Origin: Paracoccaceae bacterium
Lineage (GTDB): Bacteria > Pseudomonadota > Alphaproteobacteria > Rhodobacterales > Rhodobacteraceae
Direction of reading: 5' to 3'
DNA length: 64,000 nt
Assembly: GCA_024742695.1 (NCBI GenBank)
Contig: JANSXY010000003.1
Span: forward strand, 186,001-250,000
Of this stretch, positions 20,194 to 29,382 are shown in pieces; positions within the stretch are counted from its first letter, which is position 1; every line of letters begins with the position of its first letter. The translations under genes and the position numbers were made by a program. The notes beneath the pieces were generated by a model. That model saw only the letters and a program-made list of their open reading frames with translations, searched no databases and had not been told where the DNA came from.

Positions 20194-20285
20194 GCGTTTA
20201 CCCATTTGCCTCGGCAGACTTGACGCGGGCGGCCCGCTTGCCACTGATACACGGGTTGCTGCCACTCACACCGATTCTGCTGCCC

Positions 20286-21125
20286 ATGACCGAGTTCACT
20301 CGACGATCCTTCCTTGCGCTGGCGCCCGGCGCGGCACTCGCGGCCTGCTCGGCGCAGACCGTGGAGATGAACGAGGTGACGATGGCGCGGCGCCCGTCGC
20401 CCGCCGTTCTGGCCCGCTACGGCGCGCTGGACGATGGCGGCTTCACCATCCCGGCGGTGAACCCCGGCTACCTGACCGGCCAGAATTCAAGGATCGAGGT
20501 CTATTACTACGGGCCCGACCGGCCCGGCACGATCGTCGTCGATCCGTTCGCGCGGCTTCTGTACTACATCGAGGATGGCGGCCGCGCTATCCGCTACGGG
20601 ATCGCCGTCGGGCGCGAGGGGTACGGTTTTCGCGGCAACGCGACGGTCAGGCGCAAGGCCGAATGGCCGCGCTGGACACCGACGCGCAACATGATCCGGC
20701 GCGAACCCGAGGTCTATGGCCCGGTGGCCGCGGGCCTGCCCGGCGGGCTGGAAAACCCGCTTGGCGCGCGGGCGCTGTATCTTTATCGCGGCGGGCGCGA
20801 CACGATGTACCGCATCCACGGCACCAACAACGCGTCCACCATCGGGCGGGCGACATCGGCGGGCTGCGTGCGGCTGTTCAACCAGGACATCATCGACCTT
20901 TACGACCGGGTTCAGCCGGGCACCTACGTGCATGTCCGCTCGCGCGAGGAATCGATGGTCGCGGAAGACCCGATGGTGGAAAACGCCGCCGGGCTGATGG
21001 TGCCGATCGCCACCTTCCCGCGCGACGTGCAGGAGCAGATCCAGGCCGGCAACATCCCCTGGCCGCCGTTCCAGCCGATGCGCGGGATCGGTGCCGAGAC
21101 GGTGCCGCCGCTGGTCGGCGCCTGA
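20286..21125 (+). CDS. L,D-transpeptidase (YkuD domain), Tat-type lipoprotein
   Basis: Peptidoglycan L,D-transpeptidase of 279 aa. The active-site signature is YRIHGTNNASTIGRATSAGCVRL, with the histidine, serine and catalytic cysteine of HGTN..S.GCVR (about residues 177-196). The N-terminus reads TRRSFLALAPGAALAACSA: a twin-arginine motif followed by a lipobox LAAC, so the enzyme should be exported folded and anchored as a lipoprotein. It would make 3-3 crosslinks or attach proteins to the wall. The start at 20286 is chosen because the signal begins there; an upstream in-frame ATG at 20220 would bury it. Confidence 0.88.
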   Translation: MTEFTRRSFLALAPGAALAACSAQTVEMNEVTMARRPSPAVLARYGALDDGGFTIPAVNPGYLTGQNSRIEVYYYGPDRPGTIVVDPFARLLYYIEDGGRAIRYGIAVGREGYGFRGNATVRRKAEWPRWTPTRNMIRREPEVYGPVAAGLPGGLENPLGARALYLYRGGRDTMYRIHGTNNASTIGRATSAGCVRLFNQDIIDLYDRVQPGTYVHVRSREESMVAEDPMVENAAGLMVPIATFPRDVQEQIQAGNIPWPPFQPMRGIGAETVPPLVGA

Positions 21126-21136
21126 ACCGGCCCGGC

Positions 21137-22183
21137 CTAAAGGCTCGCCTCCACCCGCATCCAGTCCGGCGCTTCGGCGCCGTCCAGCACGATGTCCGCC
21201 GCCATCTCGCCCAGCACCGGGGCGAGGCCGAAGCCGATCTTGAAGCCGCCGTTCAGCACGTGGTGCCCCGGCCGGCCGGGCCACGGCCCCAGCATCGGCG
21301 CGCGCGACCGGGCGCGGGGCCGCAGCCCCGCCCAGCGCGCGATCACCGGCGCATCGGCCAGGGCCGGGCACAGCGCCCGCGCCGCGGCGATCCTGTCCTC
21401 CAGCAGCGCGTCGGTCGCGGCCGCGTCCTCGAAGGCGTTCTCGGAGGTGGAGCCGACCGCCACGGTGCCGTCGCCATGCGGAACCACGTGCAGCCCCTCC
21501 GCCCCGATCTGCGGCAGATCGCGCGCGTCATGGCGCAAGAGCGCCGATTGCCCCTTCACCGCCTGCCCGGCGGGGCGCCCCGGCGCGGCGGGCAAGGCGG
21601 CCAGCCCGGCCACGCCGGTGGCCCAGATCACGGGGCCGTCGGCGTCGGGCGGCGCCGTGCCCGGTTCGATCACGACGCCGCGCGCCGCGAGCGCCGCCGC
21701 CAGGGCCGCGACCGCCCGGCGCGGGGCGATCCGCGCCGTCAGCGTGTCGTGGATCACGTAACCGGAGGGGCTGTCCGGCGCCCAGGCGCCGAATTCCGCC
21801 GCCGGGGCCACCCGCCAGACAGCGGCCGCGCCCCAGTGCCGCGCCGCTGCCATCTGCCGGTCGCGGGCGCGGGCCAGCGCGGCGGCATCGGCAAGCGGCT
21901 GCAACCGGCCGGTCCGCGCATAGCCCGGATCCTGCCCGGACAGCTCCGCGATTTCGGCCCAGAAGGCTTCGGCCATCAGCAGCGACCGCAACTGCAGCGC
22001 CTTCTTGGGGTTCCACGGGTCGGGCACATGCGGCGCCAGCGCGCCCACGGTGCCGCCCGAGGCCCCGGCACCGGGATACCGGGCCTCGACGATCCGCAGG
22101 CGCGCGCCGCGGACCGCGCAGGCCCAGGCCGCCGACAGGCCGAGAATGCCCGCCCCCATCACCGTCACGTCCGGCCTTGCCAT
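21137..22183 (-). CDS. FAD-dependent oxidoreductase, MnmC C-terminal-domain type
   Basis: A D-amino-acid-oxidase-fold flavoprotein of 348 aa. The N-terminal dinucleotide motif is VTVMGAGILGLSAAWACA, later landmarks are GASGGTVGALAPHVPDPWN (compare the GASG..GG.L.P motif of MnmC), ISxxT-like TLTARIAPR and the C-terminal PMLGPWPGRPGHHVLNGGFKIGFGLAP. In bifunctional MnmC this domain oxidises the carboxymethyl group of cmnm5U34 in tRNA. The partner methyltransferase lies divergently 45 bases away as a separate gene, which supports this reading over generic glycine or sarcosine oxidase. The start is the ATG at 22183. Confidence 0.8.
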   Translation of the reverse strand: MARPDVTVMGAGILGLSAAWACAVRGARLRIVEARYPGAGASGGTVGALAPHVPDPWNPKKALQLRSLLMAEAFWAEIAELSGQDPGYARTGRLQPLADAAALARARDRQMAAARHWGAAAVWRVAPAAEFGAWAPDSPSGYVIHDTLTARIAPRRAVAALAAALAARGVVIEPGTAPPDADGPVIWATGVAGLAALPAAPGRPAGQAVKGQSALLRHDARDLPQIGAEGLHVVPHGDGTVAVGSTSENAFEDAAATDALLEDRIAAARALCPALADAPVIARWAGLRPRARSRAPMLGPWPGRPGHHVLNGGFKIGFGLAPVLGEMAADIVLDGAEAPDWMRVEASL

Positions 22184-22228
22184 CGCCCCGGCCCCCCGCC
22201 AGTGTCGCCGCGACCGGGGATAGGGCAG

Positions 22229-22912
22229 ATGCGCGGCGAGAACCAGAGCGGGGTGGACTGGAAACCGGGCGGCGTGCCGGTCTCGCGCCGCTTCGACGAC
22301 CCGTATTTCTCGCTGGTCGACGGCCTGTCGGAAACCCGGCATGTCTTCCTTGCCGGCAACGATCTGCCGGCGCGGTTCCGCGACGGCTTTCACGTCGCGG
22401 AGCTGGGCTTCGGCACCGGGCTGAACCTTCTTGCCACCTGCCTCGCCTGGCAAGCGGCCGGCATCCCCGGCCGGCTGCATTTCACCAGCTTCGAGGCCTA
22501 CCCCCTGCCGGCCGCCGACATCGCCCGCGCGCTGGGCGCCTTCCCCGAGGCAGCGGACATCGCCGCACCGTTCCTGGCCGCCTGGGCGGCAGGCCTGCGC
22601 GGCTTCGATCTCGGCCCGGTTTCGGTACGGGTGATCGAGGGCGATGCCCGCGCGACCCTGCCGGGCTGGCCGGGCCGGGCGGATGCCTGGTTCCTTGACG
22701 GGTTTTCGCCGGCGAAGAACCCGGAGCTGTGGGGCCCCGCGCTGCTGGCCGAGGTCGCGCGCCATACCGCGCCGGGCGGCAGTTTCGCGACCTACAGCGC
22801 GGCTGGCGCGGTGCGCCGGGCCTTGCAGGCGGCGGGCTTTCAGGTAGAGCGGGTTCCGGGCCACGGCGCCAAGCGGCACATGAGCCGGGGGCGCCTGAAC
22901 GGAACGCCATGA
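22229..22912 (+). CDS. mnmD: tRNA U34 methyltransferase MnmD (MnmC N-terminal-domain type)
   Basis: A 227-aa SAM-dependent methyltransferase equal to the N-terminal half of MnmC, which methylates nm5U34 to mnm5U34 on tRNA. Visible are DDPYFS followed by ETRHVFLAGNDLP, the SAM loop VAELGFGTGLNLL (residues 56-68), the acidic VRVIEGDA and the catalytic-pocket DAWFLDGFSPAKNPELW; the C-terminus ends with GHGAKRHM as in MnmC. AGGGCAG is near the ATG. The stop overlaps the ATG of the next gene. The oxidase half is the divergent gene at 21137-22183. Confidence 0.88.
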   Translation: MRGENQSGVDWKPGGVPVSRRFDDPYFSLVDGLSETRHVFLAGNDLPARFRDGFHVAELGFGTGLNLLATCLAWQAAGIPGRLHFTSFEAYPLPAADIARALGAFPEAADIAAPFLAAWAAGLRGFDLGPVSVRVIEGDARATLPGWPGRADAWFLDGFSPAKNPELWGPALLAEVARHTAPGGSFATYSAAGAVRRALQAAGFQVERVPGHGAKRHMSRGRLNGTP

Positions 22913-23790
22913 CCACGCAGAACCTTCGCCTCGGCATCCTTCTGATGATCGCGACAAGCTTCGTCTTCGCGATGCAGGACGGGATCTCGCGCCATCTCGC
23001 GAGCACCTACAACACCTACATGGTGGTGATGATCCGCTACTGGTTCTTCGCCGCCTTCGTGATCGTGGTGGCCGGCCGGCAGGCGGGCGGGTTGCGTGCC
23101 GCGGCGGCGACGCGGCAGCCGAGGTTGCAGATTTTCCGGGGCCTTCTGCTGGCGGCCGAGATCTGCGTGATGGTGCAGGCCTTCACGATCCTCGGCCTGG
23201 TCGAAAGCCACGCGGTCTTCGCGGCCTATCCGCTCCTGGTGGCGTTGCTGTCCGGGCCGGTCCTGGGCGAAACCGTGGGCTGGCGGCGCTGGACGGCGAT
23301 CGGCATCGGGTTTCTCGGCGTGCTGATCATCCTGCGGCCCGGCTACGCGGTCTTCGACCCGGCGGCGCTGATCCCCTTCGTCTCGGCGCTGATGTTCGCG
23401 CTTTACGGGCTTCTGACGCGCTACGCGGCGCGGCTTGACAGCGCGGCGGTCAGCTTCTTCTGGACCGGCGTGACCGGCGCGGTGGCGATGACCCTGGTCG
23501 GCATGTGGTTCTGGGAGCCGATGACCGGCCGCGACTGGGCCTGGATGGGGGTCTTGTGCCTGACCGCGGCGACCGGGCACTTCCTGCTGATCAAGGCGCT
23601 GGAAGTGGCCGAGGCGAGCGCGGTGCAGCCCTTCGCCTACCTGCAACTGGTCTTCGCCACCGGGCTGGGGATGCTGGTCTTCGGCGAGGATCTGGAACTG
23701 CCGGTCGCGATCGGGGCCGCGGTGGTCGTGGCGGCGGGGATCTTCACGCTGTGGCGCGCGCGGGTGCGGGCCGCGGAGGAGCAGGGCTGA
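22909..23790 (+). CDS. DMT superfamily (EamA) permease
   Basis: Ten-helix drug/metabolite transporter of 293 aa with two EamA repeats; the first starts LGILLMIATSFVFAMQDGISR and the second at about residue 150 (FVSALMFALYGLLTRYAA). The C-terminal half ends FAYLQLVFATGLGMLVFGEDLELP, typical for S-adenosylmethionine/riboflavin/amino-acid exporters, without a clear substrate. It overlaps mnmD by ATGA and is probably cotranscribed. Confidence 0.85.
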   Translation: MTTQNLRLGILLMIATSFVFAMQDGISRHLASTYNTYMVVMIRYWFFAAFVIVVAGRQAGGLRAAAATRQPRLQIFRGLLLAAEICVMVQAFTILGLVESHAVFAAYPLLVALLSGPVLGETVGWRRWTAIGIGFLGVLIILRPGYAVFDPAALIPFVSALMFALYGLLTRYAARLDSAAVSFFWTGVTGAVAMTLVGMWFWEPMTGRDWAWMGVLCLTAATGHFLLIKALEVAEASAVQPFAYLQLVFATGLGMLVFGEDLELPVAIGAAVVVAAGIFTLWRARVRAAEEQG

Positions 23791-23808
23791 GGCCGGCGTC
23801 CGCCGCCG

Positions 23809-25749
23809 CTACCGCCCCACCATTTCCGCGGCCAGTCGCGGCACCGCGTCCGGCCGGCCCAGCCGCGCGCGGTAGACCGGCAGGCTTTCTCCCACCCGCA
23901 TGACGTAGTTGCGGGTTTCGGTGAAGGGGATGTGCTCGATCCAGTCCACCAGCGTCGCATCGTCGCCCGCGCGCGGATCGCCCAGTTCCTCGATCCAGCG
24001 CCGCGGCCGTCCCGGCCCGGCATTGTAGCCCGCCGCCACCAGAACCGGCACGTCGCCGAATTCGGCGATCAGCCGGGCAAGGTAGCCGGCCCCAAGCCGG
24101 GCGTTGTAGGCCCAGTCGCCGGTCAGCTTGCCGAGATCGTAGGCGATGCCAAGCTCTCCGGCCATCAGTTTCGCGGTGCCCGGCATCACCTGCATCAGCC
24201 CCAGCGCCCCGGCGGGCGAGACCACCGCGGGGTCGAACTCGCTTTCCCGCCGCGCGATCGCCAGCGCAAGCTCGGGCCTGACCGGCAGATCCATCCGCGC
24301 CAGATCGGTCAGCGGGAAATAGGCGGTGGGCCAGATCACGCCCTTGTCCACCGCCGCCTTGGCCAGCATCAGCGCCATGTGCGGCTCGCCCCAGTCCAGC
24401 GCGAGGCCCGCCAGCGCGCCGATCTCGCGCCCGTCGAGCGATTCCGACAGGTGCAGAAGGAACCGTTCGGCCAGCGCCGTCTCGCCCGCCTCGCGCAACA
24501 GCACCGCCGCGGCGAAGACGCTGGAGGACGCGGCCGGCGATTGCCGCCAGTCCGGGAAGCTTTCGCCGCCCGCCAGCCGCGCGTCGAAAGGCAGGCCGGC
24601 GCGTTCGGCTGCCAGCAGGCCGTAGAACGCGGTCTGGAACTCGGCGGCGAAGGCATAGGCGGTCCGCGCCTCTTCCGCCCGGCCCATCCGTTCCAGCGCC
24701 CGGCCTTCCCAGTAGCCGGCGCGCGACAGGCTGATCGGGCTGCCGACCGAGACGCGCAGGGTGCGGAAATGGCCCTGCGCGCGGGCCGGATCGTCAAGCT
24801 TTCTCAGCGCGATGTAGCCCGCGAGGAATTCCAGGTCGGCGAAGTTGCCGCCTTCGGTCAGGTGATGGTTGGCGGCGATCCGGTAGGCGCGGGCCGCGTC
24901 GCCCTCGCGCATCTCGCGGCGGGCCAGGATCGCGCGCCAGGTGGCCCAGTCCTCGGGCACGCCAAGGCCGTCGGCGCTGCCGGAGCGTTCCAGCAGGAGA
25001 TCGGCGGCATCGTCGTAGCGGTCGCGCCGGATCCGCCAGCGGAACCGGTCATGCGCCAGCCCGGCGGAGTCCGCCATGGAGGCCGGCACCGCGGCGATCA
25101 GCGCATCCACCCCCGGCCGGTCGTCCTGCAGCGCGATCCGCGCCTCGGCCACCGCGCGGGTGCCCGGCGTGGTCAGCGGCAGAAGCCGTTCGGCGTTGTC
25201 CAGCCAGCCTTCGGCCAGCAGCGTCACCATGCGGCCGCCGTGATGGTCGGTCAGCAGGGCGCCGGCGCGATCGAGGTATTCGGCCTGTTCGGCGGCCGAC
25301 ATCGGCAGCGCCCGCCAGGCGCGCACCGCCTCGCGGTCGGCCCCGGCACGGTCTCCGGTGGCGGTAAGCGCGGCATGGTAGGCCAGCGACCCCTCGGCGG
25401 TCTGTGGCGGGCGGTTGGCGAAATAGGCCACCACCTCCGCCGGTGCGGCGCCGGCGGCCACCGCCGCCTCGCCGCGCCGTTGCAGAAGCGGCAGGCCCGG
25501 CCAGTCCGACCGGTTCGACAGGAAGGCGGCGTAATCCTGCGCCCGGCCCTCGCCCGCGCGCAGCCAGTGCCAGGCGACGATATCCACCGCCAGCGGGCCG
25601 GAGCGCGCGGCCTCGGCGGAGGCCGCCGACCAGTCGCCGCGCCCGACCGCCGCCATCGCGTCGGCCAGCCGCGCGGCATCCTCGGCCCCGGCGGATTGGG
25701 GGGAAAGACCAAGGGCCAGCACAAGGCCCAGCACGCGCAACATGACCAT
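23809..25749 (-). CDS. slt: Soluble lytic murein transglycosylase
   Basis: Periplasmic peptidoglycan-cleaving enzyme that leaves 1,6-anhydromuropeptides. It has a signal peptide (MLRVLGLVLALGLSPQSAGA), a long superhelical domain of TPR-like helices (to about residue 460), and the SLT domain with catalytic glutamate in IARRESEFDP and GALGLMQVMPGTA, AYNARLGAGYL and AAGYNAGPGRPRRWI. The length of 646 aa matches Slt70. AGGAAA precedes the ATG at 25749 by 7 bases. It is divergent from dapA with its own promoter. Confidence 0.92.
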   Translation of the reverse strand: MVMLRVLGLVLALGLSPQSAGAEDAARLADAMAAVGRGDWSAASAEAARSGPLAVDIVAWHWLRAGEGRAQDYAAFLSNRSDWPGLPLLQRRGEAAVAAGAAPAEVVAYFANRPPQTAEGSLAYHAALTATGDRAGADREAVRAWRALPMSAAEQAEYLDRAGALLTDHHGGRMVTLLAEGWLDNAERLLPLTTPGTRAVAEARIALQDDRPGVDALIAAVPASMADSAGLAHDRFRWRIRRDRYDDAADLLLERSGSADGLGVPEDWATWRAILARREMREGDAARAYRIAANHHLTEGGNFADLEFLAGYIALRKLDDPARAQGHFRTLRVSVGSPISLSRAGYWEGRALERMGRAEEARTAYAFAAEFQTAFYGLLAAERAGLPFDARLAGGESFPDWRQSPAASSSVFAAAVLLREAGETALAERFLLHLSESLDGREIGALAGLALDWGEPHMALMLAKAAVDKGVIWPTAYFPLTDLARMDLPVRPELALAIARRESEFDPAVVSPAGALGLMQVMPGTAKLMAGELGIAYDLGKLTGDWAYNARLGAGYLARLIAEFGDVPVLVAAGYNAGPGRPRRWIEELGDPRAGDDATLVDWIEHIPFTETRNYVMRVGESLPVYRARLGRPDAVPRLAAEMVGR

Positions 25750-25785
25750 CTGACGATTTCCTGCCCGGATCGTTTCTTGAGCCCG

Positions 25786-25813
25786 AGTCTAGCCCGCCCC
25801 GCGCTGCCCGCAA
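25786..25813 (-). promoter_or_regulatory. Candidate promoter of slt
   Basis: On the minus strand TTGCGG (25813-25808) and TAGACT (25791-25786) are 16 bases apart, about 40 bases before the slt ATG. Confidence 0.5.
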
Positions 25814-25822
25814 CACACAAAC

Positions 25823-25851
25823 TTGGCAAGCCCCGCGCACCCGGCTAGGGT
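25823..25851 (+). promoter_or_regulatory. Candidate promoter of dapA
   Basis: TTGGCA and TAGGGT with a 17-base spacer, 50 bases before the dapA ATG, back to back with the slt promoter. Confidence 0.5.
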
Positions 25852-25900
25852 CCGCGCCATTCCGCCGGGCGAGTCTGCCCGCCAGCCGCAGGAGCGTGTC

Positions 25901-26776
25901 ATGTTCAAGGGGTCCATGCCCGCCCTCGTCACCCCGTTCAGCAACGGTGCCGTGGATTTCGACACGCTGAAGAAACTCGTCGACTGGCACGTTACCGAAG
26001 GCAGCCACGGGCTTGTCCCGGTGGGCACCACCGGCGAAAGCCCGACGCTGAGCCATGCCGAGCACGGCGAGGTCATCGCCGCCGTGGTGAAGGCCGCGGC
26101 GGGCCGGATTCCGGTAATCGCCGGCGCCGGATCGAACTCCACCGCCGAGGGGATCGAACTGATCCGCCATGCCGAGGCCGTGGGCGCCGATGCCGCGCTG
26201 GTGGTGACGCCCTATTACAACAAGCCCACGCAGCGCGGGCTGATCGCGCATTTCACCGCGATGCACGATGCCTGCGGCCTGCCGATCATCATCTACAACA
26301 TTCCCGGCCGGTCGGTCGTCGACATGCTGCCCGAGACGATGGCGGAACTCGCGAAGCTGCCGCGGATCGTCGGCGTGAAGGACGCGACCGGCAAGATCGA
26401 ACGGGTCAGCCAGCAGCGCGCGGCCTGCGGGGCCGATTTCATCCAGTTGTCGGGCGAGGATGCGACCGCGCTGGGCTTCAACGCGCATGGCGGCACTGGC
26501 TGCATCTCGGTCACCGCGAACGTGGCGCCGCGGCTGTGTTCGGAATTCCAGGAGGCGACGCTCAGGGGCGACTATGCGACCGCGCTGGACTACCAGGATC
26601 GGCTGATGCCCCTGCACGAGGCGATCTTCGTCGAGCCGGGGCTGTGCGGGGCGAAATACGCGCTGTCGCGTCTGGGGATGTGTTCGGACGAGGTGCGGTT
26701 GCCGCTGTCGGGTCTTCTGGACGCCACCAAGGGCCAGATCGACGCCGCGATGCGGCACGCCGGGCTGATCAACTGA
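25901..26776 (+). CDS. dapA: 4-hydroxy-tetrahydrodipicolinate synthase
   Basis: Condenses pyruvate and aspartate semialdehyde in the lysine/diaminopimelate pathway, in the cytosol. The TIM-barrel marks are all present: [25 protein letters not shown], the catalytic tyrosine in [12 protein letters not shown] and the Schiff-base lysine in [14 protein letters not shown]. The length of 291 aa is standard. CAGGAG stands before the ATG at 25901. smpB, a frequent neighbour, is 3 kb downstream here because two transport/catabolic genes and a channel gene intervene. Confidence 0.96.
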   Translation: MFKGSMPALVTPFSNGAVDFDTLKKLVDWHVTEGSHGLVPVGTTGESPTLSHAEHGEVIAAVVKAAAGRIPVIAGAGSNSTAEGIELIRHAEAVGADAALVVTPYYNKPTQRGLIAHFTAMHDACGLPIIIYNIPGRSVVDMLPETMAELAKLPRIVGVKDATGKIERVSQQRAACGADFIQLSGEDATALGFNAHGGTGCISVTANVAPRLCSEFQEATLRGDYATALDYQDRLMPLHEAIFVEPGLCGAKYALSRLGMCSDEVRLPLSGLLDATKGQIDAAMRHAGLIN

Positions 26777-26820
26777 TCGGTTCCGCCGACCGGTCGGCCA
26801 ACCTTGCCGGCAGCCTCTGG

Positions 26821-27654
26821 ATGGTCGCGGCGATGGCCGGGTTCGCCGTCGAGGACCTGTTTCTGAAGATCGCCGCGCGGACGGTGCCGGTGGGCGAGGT
26901 GCTGATCGTCTTCGGCGCGGTCGGGATGGTGGCCTTCGCGGTGCTGGCGCGCCGGCGCGGCGACCGGGTGCTGAGCCCGGCGATCCTGTCGCGGCCGATC
27001 CTCTTGCGCGCGGTGTTCGAGATGGCGGGGCGGCTGTTTCACACCCTGGCGCTGGCCGTGGTGCCGCTGGCGCTGGTCTCGGCCCTGTTGCAGGCCACGC
27101 CGCTGGTCGTCGTCGCGGGGGCGGCGCTCTTGTTCGGCGAACGCGTCGGATGGCGGCGCTGGGCGGCGATCGCGGTCGGCTTCGCCGGGGTGCTGATCGT
27201 GCTCCGGCCGGGGACCGAGGCGTTCAGCGCCGTGGCGCTCTTGGCGGTGGCGGGGATGCTGGGCTTCGCCGGGCGCGACCTTGCCACCCGCGCCGCGCCC
27301 CCGACGCTGTCGAGCCTTGCGCTGGGTGTCTACGGTTTCGCCGCGATGGTGCCCGCCGGCGCGGCGGTTATGGCCGCCACCGGAACCGCGCCGGTCGTGC
27401 CCGGCGCCGGGGCCGCGGCGGCGCTGGCCGGGGCCACGGCGGTGGGTGTCGGCGCCTACTATGCGCTCACCCGGGCGATGCGCACCGGCGAGGTTTCGGT
27501 CGTCACGCCGTTTCGCTACACCCGGCTGCTGTTCGGCGTGGCCCTGGCCGCGGCGCTGCTGGGCGAGCGGATCGACGCGGCGACGATCCTGGGCAGCCTG
27601 CTGATCGTCGGCAGCGGGCTTTACACGCTGTGGCGGGCCCGGCGCGCCGCGTGA
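26821..27654 (+). CDS. DMT superfamily (EamA) permease
   Basis: Inner-membrane permease with two EamA repeats (from the ATG, 277 aa). The first helix is MVAAMAGFAVEDLFLKIAA, the hinge VGWRRWAAIAVGFAGVLIVLRPG closes repeat 1, and repeat 2 ends FRYTRLLFGVALAAALLGE. The start is unsettled: no Shine-Dalgarno precedes the ATG, while a CTG at 26773 overlaps the dapA stop as CTGA and would add 16 residues that look like a natural N-terminus. Translational coupling to dapA is therefore possible. Substrate unknown. Confidence 0.82.
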   Translation: MVAAMAGFAVEDLFLKIAARTVPVGEVLIVFGAVGMVAFAVLARRRGDRVLSPAILSRPILLRAVFEMAGRLFHTLALAVVPLALVSALLQATPLVVVAGAALLFGERVGWRRWAAIAVGFAGVLIVLRPGTEAFSAVALLAVAGMLGFAGRDLATRAAPPTLSSLALGVYGFAAMVPAGAAVMAATGTAPVVPGAGAAAALAGATAVGVGAYYALTRAMRTGEVSVVTPFRYTRLLFGVALAAALLGERIDAATILGSLLIVGSGLYTLWRARRAA

Positions 27655-27729
27655 CGGTTGGCGCGACGGGGCTTGCGAGAGGCGCGGCGCGGGGGCAGGC
27701 TGGCGGCATTCTTCACCCGCGAGGCCGCG

Positions 27730-29382
27730 ATGACCCCCGACATGATCCTGACGAATGCGCGCATCCTGACGATGAATCCGGCCAATCCCCGGGCCGAGGC
27801 GCTGGCGATCGACCGTGGCCGGATCGCCGCGGTCGGCCCGCGGGCGCTGATCGAGGCGATGGCCGGGCCGGGAACCGAGACGGTGGATTGCGGCGGTGCG
27901 ACGGTGCTGCCCGGCTTCGTCGAAAGCCACCTGCACCTGGTGCTGGGCGGCGCGGAACTGGCGCATCTGCAACTGACGGGAATCGACGGCGCGGGGCCGC
28001 TGGCCGCGGCGTTCCGCGACTTCGCGGCGAAGCATCCCGACCGGCCGCTTCTGATGGGCCAGGGCGGGCATTACGCGATGCTCGACCATCCGATGACCCG
28101 GCACGACCTTGACGCGATCATCGCCGACCGGCCGATCGCGATCACCGCGCATGATCATCACACGGTCTGGGCCAATACCGCCGCGCTGACCGCCGCGGGC
28201 ATCCTGCACGGCCTTGATACCCCGCATGGCCACGAGGTGGTGATCGGCCCCGACGGCACCGCGACGGGCGAGCTGCGCGAGTTCGAGGCCTTCGCGCCGG
28301 TGATCGCGCTGGGCGGCGAGGCGCGGCTGAACCTGGGCATCGCCACCGGCGAGGAACCCGATCCATGGCCCGATGCCGCCGCGCGCGCCATCGACAAGGC
28401 CAAGGTGGCAAACGGTCTTGCCCATGCCGCGCGGCACGGCATCACCTCGATCGTCAACATGGATGGCAACCGCTACACGCTCGCGCTGCTGTCCGAGATG
28501 CGGGACGAGGGGCGGCTGACCGCGCGGGTCAAGGTGCCCTTCCATTTCAAGCCGCACATGGACCTTGCCGCGCTGGATCGCGCCAGCGCCATGACGGCGG
28601 AGTTCGACGACGACTGGCTGAGCTGCAATTTCGTCAAGCTGTTCATGGACGGTGTGATCGACAGCGGCACGGCCTATATGCTGAACGATTACCCGGGCCA
28701 GCCCGGCCATCGTTCGGTCCCGCTGTTCGCGCCGGACCGGTTCGCCGAGATCGCGACCGAGATCGACCGCCGCGGCATGCAGATCGCCGTTCACGCGATC
28801 GGCGACGGCGCGGTGCGCACCACGATCGACGGTTACGCCGCGGCGCGGGCGGCGAACGGGCCGCGTGACGCGCGCCACCGGATCGAGCATATCGAACTGA
28901 TCGACCCGGCCGACATCCCGCGGCTGGGCGCGCTGGGGATCACCGCTTCGGTGCAGCCGCCGCATGCGCCCGGAGCGATGGATTTCGACATGTATCCGAC
29001 GCTGGACATGATCGGCGCGGGCCGGCTGGGCGATGCCTTCCTGTGCCGCGCGCTGGCCGAGGCCGGCGCGGCGCTGGCCTTCGCCTCCGACTGGCCGGTG
29101 ACCGATATCTCGGTGATCCGGGGCATCCGGGCGGCGCTGACGCGGCCGACCTATCCGGGCGCGACGGACCAGCGCGTCGGGCTGATGGACACGCTGCGCG
29201 CCTATACCGCCGGCGGTGCCTGGGCGGCGCATCGCGAGCATCTGACCGGCACGCTGCGCCCCGGCCTGGCGGCCGATGTCGTGGTGCTGTCGGGCGATAT
29301 CGAGGCGGTGGCGCCCGAGGCGATCTCAGACCTCGCGCCGGTGCTCACGATCTGCGGCGGGCGTGTGACCTTCCGCGGCTGA
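27730..29382 (+). CDS. Metal-dependent amidohydrolase (YtcJ-like)
   Basis: An amidohydrolase-superfamily protein of 550 aa of the YtcJ (amidohydrolase 3) group. The N-terminal composite domain gives way to the metal motif ESHLHLVLGG (residues 64-73). Later ligands are in HDHHTVWAN, FVKLFMDGVIDSGTA, VHAIGDGAV, IEHIEL and ASDWPVTD. Family members hydrolyse N-acyl or exocyclic amide/imine groups of varied, mostly unknown compounds. The ATG at 27730 begins the conserved sequence. The 3' end overlaps the convergent channel gene by 57 bases. Confidence 0.85.
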   Translation: MTPDMILTNARILTMNPANPRAEALAIDRGRIAAVGPRALIEAMAGPGTETVDCGGATVLPGFVESHLHLVLGGAELAHLQLTGIDGAGPLAAAFRDFAAKHPDRPLLMGQGGHYAMLDHPMTRHDLDAIIADRPIAITAHDHHTVWANTAALTAAGILHGLDTPHGHEVVIGPDGTATGELREFEAFAPVIALGGEARLNLGIATGEEPDPWPDAAARAIDKAKVANGLAHAARHGITSIVNMDGNRYTLALLSEMRDEGRLTARVKVPFHFKPHMDLAALDRASAMTAEFDDDWLSCNFVKLFMDGVIDSGTAYMLNDYPGQPGHRSVPLFAPDRFAEIATEIDRRGMQIAVHAIGDGAVRTTIDGYAAARAANGPRDARHRIEHIELIDPADIPRLGALGITASVQPPHAPGAMDFDMYPTLDMIGAGRLGDAFLCRALAEAGAALAFASDWPVTDISVIRGIRAALTRPTYPGATDQRVGLMDTLRAYTAGGAWAAHREHLTGTLRPGLAADVVVLSGDIEAVAPEAISDLAPVLTICGGRVTFRG

